In this document: one piece after another, positions 1 through 13,168 of the stretch
How positions within the stretch are numbered: the first letter of the stretch is position 1
How the letters are laid out: each line of letters opens with the position of its first letter
From: Daphnia carinata
Taxonomy: Eukaryota > Arthropoda > Branchiopoda > Diplostraca > Daphniidae
Length of the DNA: 64,000 bases
Assembly (NCBI RefSeq): GCF_022539665.2
Contig: NC_081331.1
Coordinates: 12,432,638-12,496,637 of the forward strand
Direction: 5' to 3'
The notes under the pieces: model-generated
The model's input: only the letters and a program-made list of their open reading frames with translations
Databases searched by the model: none
Told to the model about the DNA's origin: nothing
Made by a program: the position numbers and the translations under genes

Positions 1-3000
1 CGGGACCTGCGCACTTATAAGCATCTCCGTGCGGACGCATTTCATGATTCGAGTCCTGAAGGTTGCGACCTATGTATACAACGTAAACTGTCTCTTCCCT
101 TCGCATTATGGTAGCTAACCACACCTTCTCCTGGAGACGTAATCACAAGCTATTTCATACTCGCCTGTAGCTACTTAAGCAGCTTTAGTCGATTAGACGT
201 GTTAATAGATAGCTGTGTGCCCCCAAGTTGCTGGGCTTGATTGGTTGGTGCCTTTCGTTGCACGCGTCATGCGGACCGGGTTGTTTTCTATCCCAGAATT
301 TTATTTTGGGTTTTGGCTGTAGTGAATGAAATTCCTGAGGGCGATTCAAGAAGTCCCGCCAGCAAGTATGCGACCCCGGCAAGTACTTAAGTAGGGACGG
401 TAATCTATAGAAAGCCATAACGATGGTAATTGGAAATAGTAACAACGAGGTGCATTTAAAAAATAAAAAGATAAGGACACCACGGTTTTTGTGTAATCCC
501 CTCACTTTCACAGAAAATCATTTAACCGAAAGTTCCAAAGAAAGTCCTTTTTTTTTGTGTTTTTGGCTGATGGCCCACCTTTGCACAGTTGCACGCGTTT
601 AATCCCATCACCCTGCCTATGGCTACATAGTTTTATTCCTCGCGATGTCGTGAATTCATCTCGCTCCTTTGGCAAAGGCTTTGTATACACTATCATTAAA
701 AGAATGATACATGTGTGAAGCCACACCGAACCATCGCCACACCTGGTTGTATAGGAAAGACTACTTGACTGCTTCTCATTTCTTCTATATTCATTTTCAA
801 CAGTCTATCTATGGCGCTGTAAGGTCACGAACCAGACTGATGCTGGAATTTCAGGGCTTGTTAAAGGCGGAAATATACGTCGAGTGCTATATAACTTTGT
901 TCTAACCTTCAGTCCTTCACCGGTGCGCTCGTACAAGGGTTATCTCTCGTCGTGTTCACGGTGCTGCATTGGAACACTATTCTTTTCTGGGCGCATTCAA
1001 CAAAAGAGACCATCCTTTAGAACTCGGCTCCTAAAGTAATCGTAAAAAGCTGAAAATATAACCCAATCCTGTTTTGTTTGTCTCCTTTGAAGGCAATAAC
1101 TGGTGGAAACTACCAGGCTGACCATTGGCAGCTGAGTCAGTCATGCGTGATCAGAATGGCGTCATTCATTATTGCAACTCATTGGTGGCTGAAGTCGTTT
1201 AGTGTGCATACAACACAGCTCGCTCCACTGCATTTTACTGGCGGTGGTGTCGAAAGTATTTCGTCCTATAAGGATGCGCAACTAATTTATTTTTGTCTAT
1301 ACTAGGCGTGACGGAGACACGGACCTAAAAGAGGAATTCCGTTATCTAGTCAACAATATTTACGCTATATTAATTTAAATGAGTTCTCTAACCTATTTGA
1401 ATGATCTAATATATGCGAATATCATTCTTGAGTTGCGTGCATCATTGGTTTTGAATGAATTCATGTCCCTGGGAAAATTTGTGTATCCGTTATCCGGTCG
1501 GAAATATCTCTTGGGTGGAGTTGTCCGTTCTGAAAGCGATTATTTACGCACAGATCACGTGGTGCCATTTTTTCCCCTGTGTGTTACTATGTCGCCAATT
1601 GCTGTATTCATATTAATTCAATCGGTGTCCTGAATTTTTTTTCAGAAAAATATTACAGCTCGATTGAAAGTCAGTGCCCGTGCAGGAAATGAAGCCAATC
1701 GCCTCGTCAAATGGGTCAAATGACTCAATGTTGTATCCCTTACTATCTGACCAACTTTCGCCTTTTAGGGAAAAATTTACACGCCCGTCAAGAAAAACAA
1801 TTCCAGAAAGCCATTGTCATTTTTCGACTTCGAAATGTTGACGTGTGGCATATTTCGTTTTCTTTTTATCGCCCTTGCTCTCTCCAGTCACGAGGGCGTA
1901 GACAGAGTTTTACATTTTATAATATACAGCATAGTGACTAGTCAATGCTGATATCAAAATTAAAGCAATAAAAGGCAATGTTCGCTTCGATTCAACTATT
2001 AATTCTATTCATATTTTAATTTTACTTTTTTAAAAGATTTTGAAAATAAAACAAGATTCGTTTTATGCAGTGGAAGGGGCCGGCCCTTTATACTGGTTCA
2101 ATGGTGGAGCCGGAATTCTTATGGCTGTTCGATCACTCTTCATCTCCATTTCTCTGTGCTAAACCTGATAAGAATTTATAGAGGTCATTGCGGTCAACAA
2201 CACAGAAACATGTACTACTTTTATAATTCCGGATATTGTATGACTGCCAATGGTTACAGCTGTTGCCCGCTGTCACGAGTTCTGTTCTGGGCACGTTGTG
2301 TACCAGTTTCCATTTCATTTTTTTTTTTTTCCCATTCCACTCGACTACAAAATCCGGGTATCATAGACAAGACGGCATACGAAAGCGTCAGAGGTCACGG
2401 TGCTCACGAAGAGCTATGAATGGAAGTGGAAGCCGTAATGACATGATGTTGTAATTATATTCAAACACTTTCAACATTCCAGGAAATTTTTCACCGTAAA
2501 TGTGAAAGGCGACTTTTTAAAGCTCTCTTTGATGAAAGTCAAGGGTTATTTCAGCTTGGAATTGCGTCGTCAATGAGAACCCTTTTGATTGCTCTAGACT
2601 AAAGTGATTTATTGCTCGCTTTATAAGGAATTTTTCTTCAGTGCTTATTCGTAAGGGATGGCATTTCATTACTGGCTACCAAGCCAGTGCACAAGCACTT
2701 ACACCGAATCACTAATGGGAGATTAGTTCAACAAGCGCCAATTAAGGTGGTGAAGGCCGTTGAAAATCTTGACTATTTTCAGTAACATCAGCTATCGGTA
2801 ACGGAGAGTGCCTTGAACGATGTACTGTATGCACAACAAATATGTTGAAAAGTCCTGCCTAATACGAGAAAAAAATTTTCGTTATTGTAAACATGCGGAA
2901 CACAAACCAAAAAGGCCGACTACATACTTAAATCAAACACAAACAACGCACATCCGTTCAAAACGTTCTCTATTTTTAAAAGAGAATAATCAGCTAAAAA

Positions 3001-3359
3001 TGTTTTGTTAAAAGAATTTTTGTTTTTTTCTAGATTTTGAATACAGTAAGTTTTTTTTTTTTTAAATCTTGGGATTCCCAAGGAACGAAGGAAAGGAAAT
3101 ACTGGAGAAGAGGAGGCTCCTCATAAGGCCCTCCTGGTGAATTCGACACACCCAGTACAGTTCATGTTTCTTGTGATTTAAAAAAAAAAACTAAGTTATT
3201 CTGTTTGTCACTAGAGGACACTTAAGATTAAAAACTCTGCGGTCAGATGGCGATATCATCATCGTGTTTGACATTTTCTGTTTTTAAAAATTTCCAAATC
3301 GAAAAGTGCAAATTGCTCACTAGCTCATGATTTATCATTATATTCACTGAAATACTGCA
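1..3359. other. Intergenic stretch, no gene recognised
   Basis: Open frames here are short (at most 108 codons), have no domain I recognise and carry no paired splice sites with a coding-like composition. Homopolymers are fewer than in the rest of the window. AATAAA-like hexamers occur near 1966, which could mark the end of a gene lying to the left, but no exon can be tied to them. The last 150 bases are the likely promoter and 5' UTR of the gene that starts at 3360. Confidence 0.5.
3247..3330 (+). other. Possible upstream ORF in the CTNNBL1 leader
   Basis: An ATG in good context (AGATGG) opens a 27-codon frame that stops 29 bases before the CTNNBL1 start codon. If transcription begins upstream of 3247, this would be a short uORF that could lower translation of the main frame. 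The transcription start is unknown, so the uORF may not be in the mRNA at all. Confidence 0.25.
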
Positions 3360-5638
3360 ATGGACGTAGGTGAACTCTTATCTTTCAAGGTAGGTAAATT
3401 TGGCTGACACTTTTGTGTTCTACCTTCAGCTACAAATGGCTGTATAAGTCGACGAGTACCAACTTGCAAGAAAACGATGTTTTAACACGTATACTTCCAC
3501 TACCATTCTAATTTTCATTTTTTTCATGCAGCCTAAGCAAAATCCTAAAAGGGACATTGCAGATGAAGAAGGGGAATCTGAAGTGGAACGGCCAGGAAAG
3601 AAACAAAAACAATTTCTAACCAGCAATGTAAAGCCCAGTCAAAGATCATCAGCCACATATGTTGCCCCTCCAGTTGTTGAAGCACCAGCAAAAGAGGAGT
3701 TGCTCAAATTGTTGGAACAAGATGAAAATAATGAAGGCCTTGATGAAACCTCTCTTAAGCGAATGATTCTAAATTTTGATAAGCGTGTTTTGAAAAACCA
3801 GGAACTAAGAGTGAAGTTTCCAGATTCCCCAGAAAAGTATAGTTCCCTCTAAATTTTTTATACCAGTACATCTCAGCAACTCATTTGTTTTGTATTATAT
3901 AGATTTATGGAGTCTGAACTGGAATTGCATGAAGCAATACAGCTCATGCATGCACTTGCAACAGTTCCTGAACTCTACACTGTAGCTGTTGAACAAAAGT
4001 TTATACCAACATTGCTGGGCCTTTTATCACATGATAATACAGACATTTCAGTTGCAGTGGTAAATCTACTGCAAGAACTGACTGACATTGATACCCTCAA
4101 TGAAAGTCAAGATGAAGCTGCTGTTCTAATTGATGCCCTATTGGATCAACAAGTTTGTGCCCTTCTTGTCCATAATCTTGAACGACTGAACGAAGCCCAG
4201 TCAGAAGAAGCCGACGGAGTTCATAATTCACTAGGTACCTATGCCAATATGGATTCCCAAAATTATAATGCAACGTTTTTATTACGTGATTTTGTTTTTC
4301 TGCAGCCATAGTGGAAAACCTGACAGAAATCAGGCCAGAAGTATGTCTTCAAGCAGCCCAACAGGGGCTATTGAGCTGGATCATGAAAAGGCTAAAGGCA
4401 AAATCACCGTTCGATGCCAACAAACTATACTGCAGTGAAATCCTATCCATCTTACTGCAAGGAACCCCGGAAAACCGACAGCTTTTGGGTGAAATTGACG
4501 GCATCGATATTTTACTTCAACAACTGGCTGTAAGATTTGTTCACGCGTTCAAAAACAAACAAACAAACAAAAACGCTCATCATTCTACATTTACATCTTA
4601 GATTTTCAAGCGGCAAGATCCTAAAACAGGCGAGGAACAAGAAATGATGGAAAACCTTTTTGATTGTGTTTGTTCCAGCCTGATTCACGTTCCCAACCGC
4701 GACAGATTTCTCAAGGGAGAAGGGCTCCAACTTATGAACCTCATGTTGCGGTATTGTTGAAATTACCAAAGCTAGATTAGCAGCCATTTACATTGATCTT
4801 GAAGTATGGCCTGATTTAAAAAAAAATCCTTTTTATGTAGAGAGAAAAAAATGTCTAGAAATGGCGCACTCAAAGTTTTAAATCACGCACTTAGTGGTGA
4901 ATCTGGTAGAGATAATTGCACTAAGTTTGTGGACATTCTCGGCCTAAGGACTATTTTCCCGCTTTTCATGAAGACGCCTCATAAGCTAAAGAGAAAAGGA
5001 ATGTCAGCCGAGGAGTATGAAGGTACAGAAAAATAAAGACATTTTGAAAATAATCATTAGACATAAATTGGGGTGTAACGTAACATCGTAAACGGTTTTT
5101 AGAACACATCATCTCAATCATTGCAAGCATGCTAAAGTCGTGCCGAGGGTCGCAACGCTCCAGAATACTACTGAAGTTCACAGAAAACGACCACGAAAAA
5201 ACTGACCGACTGATGGAGCTTCACTTCAAGTACTTTGACAAGTTACGCGTGATCGACGCTCAACTGCAGCGGAACGAAACCGACGAGGAGGACGAGGACG
5301 AAATTTACCTCAAGCGGCTGGAAGGAGGACTGTTTACGCTTCAACTCGTCGACTACATCATGATGGAAGCCTGCGCCTCGGGAGCCGCCTCCGTCAAGCA
5401 GCGCGTTTTACACACGCTCAATTTGAGAGGAGGCACGGTCAAAACGATTCGAGAAATAATGAGAGGTAATTGTTGTTTTTTTCCCAGTCGAGTGGCCTTA
5501 AACAGTTCGTGGGCCATTTAACTAATCTACTTTGTGATCTTTCTCGCAGAGTACGCAGGAAATCTTGGGGATGGCAGTGAAAGCGAAGCGAAAGAAGAAG
5601 AAAAACAACACATCCTTCAGCTCTTAGACAAGTTTTAA
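3360..5638 (+). CDS. CTNNBL1: Beta-catenin-like protein 1, 8 exons, 557 aa
   Basis: CTNNBL1 is a nuclear armadillo-type repeat protein of the spliceosome. It binds the PRP19/CDC5L complex and reads nuclear localisation signals of partners. Exons by direct reading: 3360-3389, 3532-3836, 3903-4234, 4306-4529, 4602-4750, 4841-5022, 5103-5465, 5550-5638. All junctions are GT..AG and phases join without a shift. The protein begins MDVGELLSF, as in the family, has a Lys-rich and acidic N-terminal tail (about residues 11-35), then the conserved helical core with FPDSPEK, HDNTDISVAVVNLLQELTDI, FDANKLYCSEILSILLQ, KFVDILGLRTIFPLFMK and DRLMELHFKY, ending in LLDKF. At 557 aa it matches the usual length of about 560 aa. 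Exon 1 codes for only ten residues; its start is set by the family N-terminus. Introns are 66-142 bp. No AATAAA lies close to the stop; the nearest seen is at 6570. Confidence 0.95.
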
Positions 5639-6953
5639 GATTACCCAGCAGTTCTACCTAAAATACAAAATTTTCCACTAAGAGAATTTTATCGACGAAA
5701 GTTGCCATAATCTTTTGAACCACACGCGCATGTCGCCGTAAAGGTTTCGTTTGATGTTTTATTTCACAGAAATGAACCTAGTCGTTTGCGCTCATAGATG
5801 CAGTTTTACAGATTACATCATGAGGCTGGTTTAATAGCAGAAATGATTGCGCCGTTACGTTCAGAGAGGCCGTTCCAGTTAATGTGACTTTGTGCTTCAA
5901 AAACTGCATTCGTTCGACATGGTGAAACCAGTACACTGGCATTCCTTATTTTTTAAAATGTATCTTGCGTACGTGTATTGTTTACACGGTCGAACTTTAA
6001 CTTGTTAGTTCAAGTTGCAATTAATATTCATGTTTTGTTTAACGAAAAGAAGGCGCGGGTACAAGCTTTAATCAAAATTTTACCATTTACTATTACTATA
6101 TTGCTTGCGTTTCGATTGAATGCATCGGCTATATTTTATTATTACTTTTGGCTTAAATTGCCCCAAAACACAAAATCACCGAGAATCTTATTATGTGAGA
6201 TGAATTGCTTGCTTCGACAATAGCGAGCAATCTGGCACAACACTTAGGGCTAACCTAGTTCAGTTAAAAATTTTGGTTCAAAATTACATATCTCTCCTTG
6301 ATCCGAACGATGTTTTCTAACTCAAGGTGATACGAACAAGGGACAAGAAGATCAGTGAAAGCAAGATAAACAATTCTGAACGCCCTGTTTGCCCATGCGA
6401 AGCTGCTTCTTTGTTTCCAATTTTCACGCGAAATATGAAAGGCACTATGAAAGATCACAGCAGCGATATGGAACCACACTTGTGCCATTATTAGTTTCGG
6501 CCTCTTTTCCTTTCTTTGGTACTGAATCACTATTTATTTAACATGCAAAGGTTTGAGCGTGACGATTGAAATAAAAGCTAAAGTGGAAGCAAACACTTTT
6601 TTTTCCCATTTTGAGGGGGGAAACCTGGAATAAATGGTTTAAGATTGGTCAATGCAAGGTAATCGAAATCTAAGGAAAATTGTTCAAATGGTACGGATCA
6701 AATGATTCAATATCCCGTTTCACATAGCTGGCTGCTGAAACTTTCACGTGATAGATAAATGATCTTTCTAAATGCGTGACCATTAGAGCGTTAGACAATT
6801 AGACTGATTTACCACGACGATGACATTGTACTGTACAAGACTCAAATGTGCTGATGAAATAACACGAGGTCGAGAACTCGAGATCGAGTAAACGACGACG
6901 ATATTCAATAAGAAACTAATTTAATCGACAGTTGGCAACGTCCATGGGCAAAG
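5639..6953. other. Gap between CTNNBL1 and CCDC43
   Basis: This holds the CTNNBL1 3' UTR and the CCDC43 promoter and leader. The only standard AATAAA noticed is at 6570-6575, about 930 bases after the CTNNBL1 stop, so either the 3' UTR is long or a variant signal is used. A minus-strand frame at 6264-6530 has no recognisable content. An out-of-frame ATG at 6944 overlaps the CCDC43 start; it has T at -3, whereas the real start has A at -3 and G at +4. Confidence 0.5.
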
Positions 6954-7751
6954 ATGGCTGCCACCACAGTCCTAGATTTCGACAAATGGCTCTCGGTCAA
7001 GTTAAAATCGTTGAATACCGACGAAAGTATCTTTGGAGACTATATCAAAGGAATTTTGGAAGGCGAAGAATCTCAAGATGAGAAAATTGAGGCGCTTGAG
7101 GGAATCCTGGTCGAAATCTCTCCGGTAACGTGGCTTTTGTCTTTCTCCACAACATCGTTCCACATCCGCTCTATTATGATTTGTATAACAAATTATCGAA
7201 TGCACAATGCAGACAGACGGCACGACTCAAAACGAGATCTGTCAAGAAATTCTGAAACAATGGGAGTTGTGTCAGGCCGCTGCTGCTGAAGGCAAATCGA
7301 ACGAAACGGTGAGAACAGCGGTAGATATACAGATAGCAAAAATCATGGAGCAGCAAGCCCTGTGTGTCATCCCTCAAAAGAAGGCTTCGGATGAAGAAAG
7401 GAAATTGAAACAAACCATCTTGTCCCAATACGCTGAGGTTTGTTAAAATAAAAAATCTGTGAATAGTTCATGTAATCTTCAACTCAATGTATTAAGGTGT
7501 CTGATGGCGAAGGTGGGTTAGATGATGATGATGCTGGATATGATGATGATGTGGATGATAGACTTCTGGCTCGCAACACCAATGCTGAAGATGTCATGAA
7601 GTTGGAAAAAATGAAAAAGGAGTCCTTACGCCAGGAGTCACAAAAGAAAAAAGATAAAGATAAAGAAGATCGCGAAAAGCAAAAGCAGCTGGCAATAGAT
7701 CGAAAAGAGAAAGAAAAAAAGCGCACCCAGAAGGGAGAAAAGAAACGATGA
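6954..7751 (+). CDS. CCDC43: Coiled-coil domain-containing protein 43, 3 exons, 216 aa
   Basis: CCDC43 is a small conserved animal protein whose molecular role is poorly known. Exons are 6954-7124, 7213-7437 and 7497-7751; every junction is phase 0 with GT..AG ends, and the introns are 88 and 59 bp. The N-terminal half (residues about 1-135) is helical and contains [23 protein letters not shown] and QTILSQYAE, which match the family pattern of WL-x-L, YI-x-GIL and LAQYAD. A run of acidic residues follows ([10 protein letters not shown], encoded by GAT repeats near 7520). Next come RNTNAEDV, then a long Lys/Glu-rich coiled coil from about residue 160 and the family's typical C-terminus [13 protein letters not shown]. 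Human CCDC43 is about 224 aa, so the length fits. The start codon is in strong context (AAGATGG). Confidence 0.93.
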
Positions 7752-8640
7752 TATTCAACCTGCTGTCACGTACACTGGAAGTATCTGCAATCGTTAACGT
7801 TTTGTGATTTTCGATGTCTCGTTCAGTGGGGAAATAGCTGACGAAATTAAAGTATGATCCTTATAAATTAGAATTGAAACAAGTCCTGAATTATGATATT
7901 TACACTTTTTGGTGCTTTTTTCTCTTGCTTCTCAATTCAGCTTTAAAGTCTCTGTGCTGCATTGACAGAATTTTTCACTCCCCATTTATCTACCGTGATG
8001 TCGATTGTCACCTGAATATGTGTACTGACAAAAATAAACACCGTTAAAGTACCTAATCGCGCTAGGAAACACAATTTTTACATTAGCAATTACAATTTTA
8101 AACGTGGTACATCTCGCCATCCAAGTACCGACAATAAACATTCCTTTCGCTCGTTACCTTTCCCATTGAAGGCAAAGGCGGATGGGCATTCTAGTCCGGC
8201 TACTACATGGTATATTAGAATTTACAACTTGTCCCTGTTTTAAGATAGTTTCAATGAATGTTGTACGTGTGGTCAACTTCAGGGCTTCTCAATTTTCAAG
8301 TTACGGGAATGCGTTAGGGTTGTATTTTGTTTGTACATTGTGTGGCTTTATTCGCAGAGGAGGCTTCTTTCTCTGTCGAGCAAAGTATACCGGCAAGAAC
8401 TGGTGGCATGCGACTGAGCTCTTCAACGGGGAAATGACGTCGAAGCACTCTTCTGTGTTTTCTACCTGTTAAAAGTAAAGGAAGTAAAGAAGGAAAGCCT
8501 ATAGACATAGTACACGTGTATGATGGCAGCCGAGCAAGAGAATTTTTAATCCAATCATCGTTACACACACACTCCTCTTTTATTTTTTCCAAAGGTACGT
8601 TATGTGTGTGTGCGTAGCGCAGCAGTTGCGTACGCGATTT
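7752..8640. other. CCDC43 3' UTR and intergenic spacer
   Basis: AATAAA hexamers at 8033-8038 and 8133-8138 are the likely poly(A) signals of CCDC43, about 280-390 bases after its stop. The rest is AT-rich with no convincing frame. The 96-codon open frame at 8182-8472 shows no homology that I recognise and is matched by a similar one on the other strand. Confidence 0.5.
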
Positions 8641-8943
8641 ATGAGAGGATAGTTCTGGGCGTGGTGATCGCGACGTAATTCTACATTGTGTTCCAGTGAA
8701 AACGAGGGGAAAAGGGTTGCTCGTATATGCCGCAGCAATTTAGTGGAACGGTCAAACAATTTTTGAAAACGAGCGAGCTAAAATCGTTCATCAAGTTTAG
8801 TTTGCTAGTCCCAACGCGTCAACTCGCCGTGGTTTGCTGTTGCAACAGAGTCGAGTTTGTGGCCGCCGCAACTGGAGAGAAAACGAACGTTCATCATCAT
8901 AAAACCGGACCCCATGATCATAGACGTCGACGGCGGCAACCAT
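8641..8943 (+). promoter_or_regulatory. DYRK4: Probable promoter and 5' non-coding first exon of the DYRK gene
   Basis: Sequence complexity and CpG content rise sharply over about 8620-8943, unlike the T-rich DNA on both sides. The segment ends in a near-perfect splice donor, CAT|GTGAGT at 8944. A transcription start is plausible near the initiator-like TTCCAGTG at 8691-8698. The first ATG at 8727 opens a frame of over 70 codons with no recognisable domain, so I treat the exon as leader with a possible uORF. It lies upstream of the first coding exon at 13169, but the link between them is inference. It could also be the first exon of an unrelated non-coding transcript. Confidence 0.4.
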
Positions 8944-11900
8944 GTGAGTAAAATTGGCCCCCTTTTTTTAAGTATTATTATTTCTTTGCCTTATTTTCAC
9001 TTTACTCGTCACGTGCATTCCACAATCCCGTTGCTTGTCAACGTTGTTGATTTCATTCCGTTTTAGTTTCATCTTCGGTTGAGCGAACGTGGTTTGGTTA
9101 CAACCCGTTTACTGATAAAAATGTAGAGTAAAAAAAGGAAGAAGAGCGAGATACTTGCAGATACAACAGTTCAAACTAAATTTCATTGGTGAAAGTTGAA
9201 CGACAAGCGCTTGCCCATCGTTTGTTCTATTTGATTGAAATTGAAGATAAGAAGAAAGGCTAACCAGTTCTAGGAGTGCCATCACAAAATAGAAGATGCT
9301 ATAATGCGTCTAATCTAATTTCAAAGAAACAAAAATTGAACTAGATCGTTGACGACGGTTGCATTTCCCTTTTTTAGACAGCGTGAAAGTCGTGACAATT
9401 GCCAACTAGAGAATCTTGTCCACCTCAAATGCCGTTAATGTTATTCAGACATCTAGAAATGCCAAGAGTTGGTGGAATCTTTTTCGGAATACCTTTCAAC
9501 AGGAGGTACACATCTTTTTGGCGATCCGGCACAGTCCGTCTACGGTGAAAGTCTGCCTCTTTTCTCTCGGAAACGTCTTTGATGTGCTCCTGTTTTCTCG
9601 AATAGCGTGACGTCGTCGCATTTTCGATCGATATGGAGCCTTTCCACGCTCTCGCCGAAATGACGTTCTTTCTTCCTGTCTAAAACAATCTGCATGTTTA
9701 TTCATCACCGTTTGCTGTCCAGGTGAGCTGAATTGAGGGGTGCTGACTCAATCGCGCACGAACCAACTACACCCCTGCGCTTCCCCTATTTTCGTCTTCT
9801 CTTCCAAACGCATTAATTCAATAAAAGGCTATAACGCCCACAACGCCGTGTCCCACTGCCGTCCCTGGCTGTGTTTGTTTTTCTTCCGCAATCGATTGGG
9901 CTGTCTGTTCCACAGTCTTCCTACCATTGTGGTCTTATAAATCTGCCCACCTTTTACTGTTTCTTTTGTTTAGCTTTCCTTTTTTTTTTTCAATAGAAAT
10001 AACAGAGTGGGTTTGGATTTGATCACGAGTTAAAGGGTTTCCCATCAGGATGAGGAACATTGGCCAATCTGTGTCTTATAGCAAACAGCAGACACACTTG
10101 TAACGAAATCGCGTTACACTTTGATCGCTGAGGGGTCATATCGTGAGATAGGCGTGTGCGGATGGGCGGTGCGATCATTGGGCACACTCACGCAACTTGC
10201 ACGGGAATGGGCTGAATCATCATCCAGAACTCGGAGAGAAAAAGAGATGGAGACGGTAATAAAATGATGGAAATCAATGAAACCATATCCGCCCTCTTGT
10301 GTTATGTCTTTGACGTGTTTTCTCTATCTAGGTTTTTTTTCTTCTTTTCTAGACTTTTTTTTTGTTCGAAAACAGGACAAAACAGAAAAACCGAAAAACA
10401 AATCTATCGTGCTAAGTTGGTGAAAACAAAGAGAAAATAGCGAAACTATAGGGAAAGAAAAAAAGGTCACGCGAAGGGGGAAAAATATCACCGAACAAAT
10501 AAGGCAACGCCCACACGACCACCACCGCTGTTGCTTACGCGTTCCCAATTTTTCTGCAACTAGTATTCCTTTACTAGTTCGTAAAAGTGTGGATTATTCT
10601 TCCCTCTTCTTTTGAAAAAAAAAATCTTTCAAAATAAATTACGAAACGCATTTTTACTTTCCTTGTTATGAAGAAGGGAATAAGAACTTTCCGCATCCGT
10701 GGCCTCTTTGACTGAAAAAAAAAAGAGAACAACTTACGTTCATACTATCGAATTGTTGATTTTTTCTTTTGCGAACTTTTGCCAACTTTTACGTATCGTT
10801 CTAGCAATGAACCGGAATCATCAAGGAGTGAAACTCCTTTCGATCGATGGTGACATGTCACGTCAGAACTTTCGAAAACTTGATGACCGCAGCCAAAAGC
10901 CTTATCACCTTTTATTTCTTTCAATTTATATTAAATTATACAATCTTGCCATTTCTAATTGCTTAACATGAATCCATTTCATGAAGAAAACAAGCAGATG
11001 CAAACATAAGGCAAATAAAATGGAAAACAACGCAATAAGCAGGAATCTTCCAATTTCCCCAAAACCGAAACCATCCATTTTCTTTTTCTAAATATTTAAA
11101 TCTATTTCAAAATATTTGGCATTAACAATAAAACCGAGGCGATGAACAGGCTTTGTATCAAGATTTACCTACATCTAGCGTATCCAGTAAATATAGTACA
11201 AGTAAGAGTAGAAAAAATTCGTGTTTAATGCAACAGTGTCCGTGACTTGTCGCTCCTTTTACTTCGAAAGAGCTTCATGAAATCACACGCTTTGATTAGA
11301 TCTCCGTTAGAAAGGTAACTGGTAGCAGCGCATACGTTTTATTTTTTTTTTTTCTTTCTTGTCGTAATAGACGATCAGCCCTTTTGAACCTCAATTGAAT
11401 AGATCGTCGAACCGCTGTGCTGCTTTATTTTTCCCCACTGATGGCTGACTGGCCTCCTTTGATAACTCTAGCACACACTTTCCGTTTCAAGTGCTACTTT
11501 GCTAACAAGCACTGCTCCATTCGCTAACAAAATAAGCCAATCTAACCATCGGCTAATGTAAATCGCAATTTATTCAGGGGGGTTTTATTGCTTAACTCCT
11601 TCCATAAGGTTCTCGTAAAACGATTTTCAGGCCACATGTCGAAATATCCTTTGTTTTTTTTTCTTGAAGCAAATCAACCTTGAAGCGCTTTGGCTGTCCA
11701 GGTGTCAGCTCGTGTTGCATCCAGCTAGACATGTCGGCGTAAGTCAAGCGTATGGATGTTTGGAGCGAAAACCGAAACGTCGACAAACATTTGCCGTTTC
11801 CCTTGATTATTTTCGTGTTGTATTAGCATTTTGCCGGTTATTCGATCTCATTCTTTTCGGGGCGAAACAAATGAACGCGTGCCCCGAACGTGACTATCCT

Positions 11901-13168
11901 CAATTGCGAACGCCATGCTCGATGTAGCATGTAGAAAATGCAACTGTGTTCTTGTTAACAGTATAATCTCCCCGTCCTCCACACCTGGCCAGCCAAGGAA
12001 CGTTAGATGGCAATAAACCAGAAATAACTTCCCTTTGAATTTGAAATATGACAGGAAGGGGCTGTGTTAGATGTGATCTCAGACATGAGGCGCTCCGCCG
12101 TAGAAGATGACGTCTCTGATGATGGGAAATAACAGAGCACTTTCCACGAACCACTTGAGAATATCAAAAGAGTTGGTAGAAGCCCAGTGGATTGACCAAC
12201 GGCGAGCTGGGATTAGACGGTCGGCACAAAGATGTTCCCCAAGTTCCCACTCACGCACGAGCCGCACGTGGAAAAAAAAGAATGAGAGAATCGTGTAGAT
12301 TCAATGGCTGTATGCAGTAGGATGTTGTATACGTCTGCCTCTCTATGGAATTATAACGCATGCGTGGAACTCGTTTAATGGTGAAGTTCCGTGTTGTATG
12401 GTATAGAGACGGTAGTTGTGCGAGCCGCTGCCTCCCTTCATCCGCGCCGGAGGATGGCCCCGCTATATACATACTAGACGCCACGAGGTAGACATCCGCA
12501 GAAAAAGTGTGAGCTCTGGTGGCTATTCGGATCCTTTTCTTTGGTCTCTTGTTACATCCGAGCGTAGCTACACTACACTACAAACAATTCGATTTGAATC
12601 AGGATCCCCCGTGCGTGCATACTCCCAAAACAAATCGATTGAATTTTTTTCTTCTCGCTGTGTTTCTTCTGTTTTTGTTTTTATTTATTGGCAAACATTT
12701 TAGCTGTAATCGTTCGGCGTAAGTCGTGAGCCCTAGTCGTAAGCCCATTGGCTTCTTTGTGTGTCTGTGTGTGTGTGTGTGTGTGTTTGGCTGGATGCGT
12801 ACAACGTGTGTTGGGATCGCCTGATTTACCGAGTAGATTGCTCTTTCCGAGAAATGATGGAACAATTTCCCCAAGAAGATCGTTTCTCTTATTAGAGCGT
12901 CCTCATTTCCTAATCTGTCAATTTCAATTTCACCCTGTTGCGACACACAAACAAGAAACTAGCTAGTGGCTTTTGCTACGTGTGCGAATTGAACACAAGA
13001 AAACAAGTGGACGGTCATCCGGTTACACTGGTCGGACCTGATTAGAAACTGTGAACATCGAAGAGTGGGCCGTGCTGAAAAAAAAACAAACAGTTTAGCT
13101 TACACGGTCTTATAATAAAATACAGTTCAAAAAAGAAAAGGGAAAAAATAAAATTTAACGAAAGAAAG
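8944..13168 (+). other. Probable first intron of the DYRK gene
   Basis: About 4.2 kb without a convincing coding exon. It carries T and A homopolymers and a GT microsatellite at 12759-12787. The stretch 11900-12560 has fewer homopolymers and overlapping open frames on both strands, but none shows protein similarity I can recognise. The acceptor that would precede the exon at 13169 is not clear: an AG near 13126 has a poor pyrimidine tract. Confidence 0.4.
12759..12787. repeat. GT/AC microsatellite, interrupted
   Basis: About 14 GT units with one C interruption. It is a simple repeat of the kind common in this window and is useful only as a polymorphic marker. Confidence 0.9.

Noticed and set aside
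1-60. tRNA B-box-like string near position 45
   Set aside because: No A box or cloverleaf arms can be placed around it.
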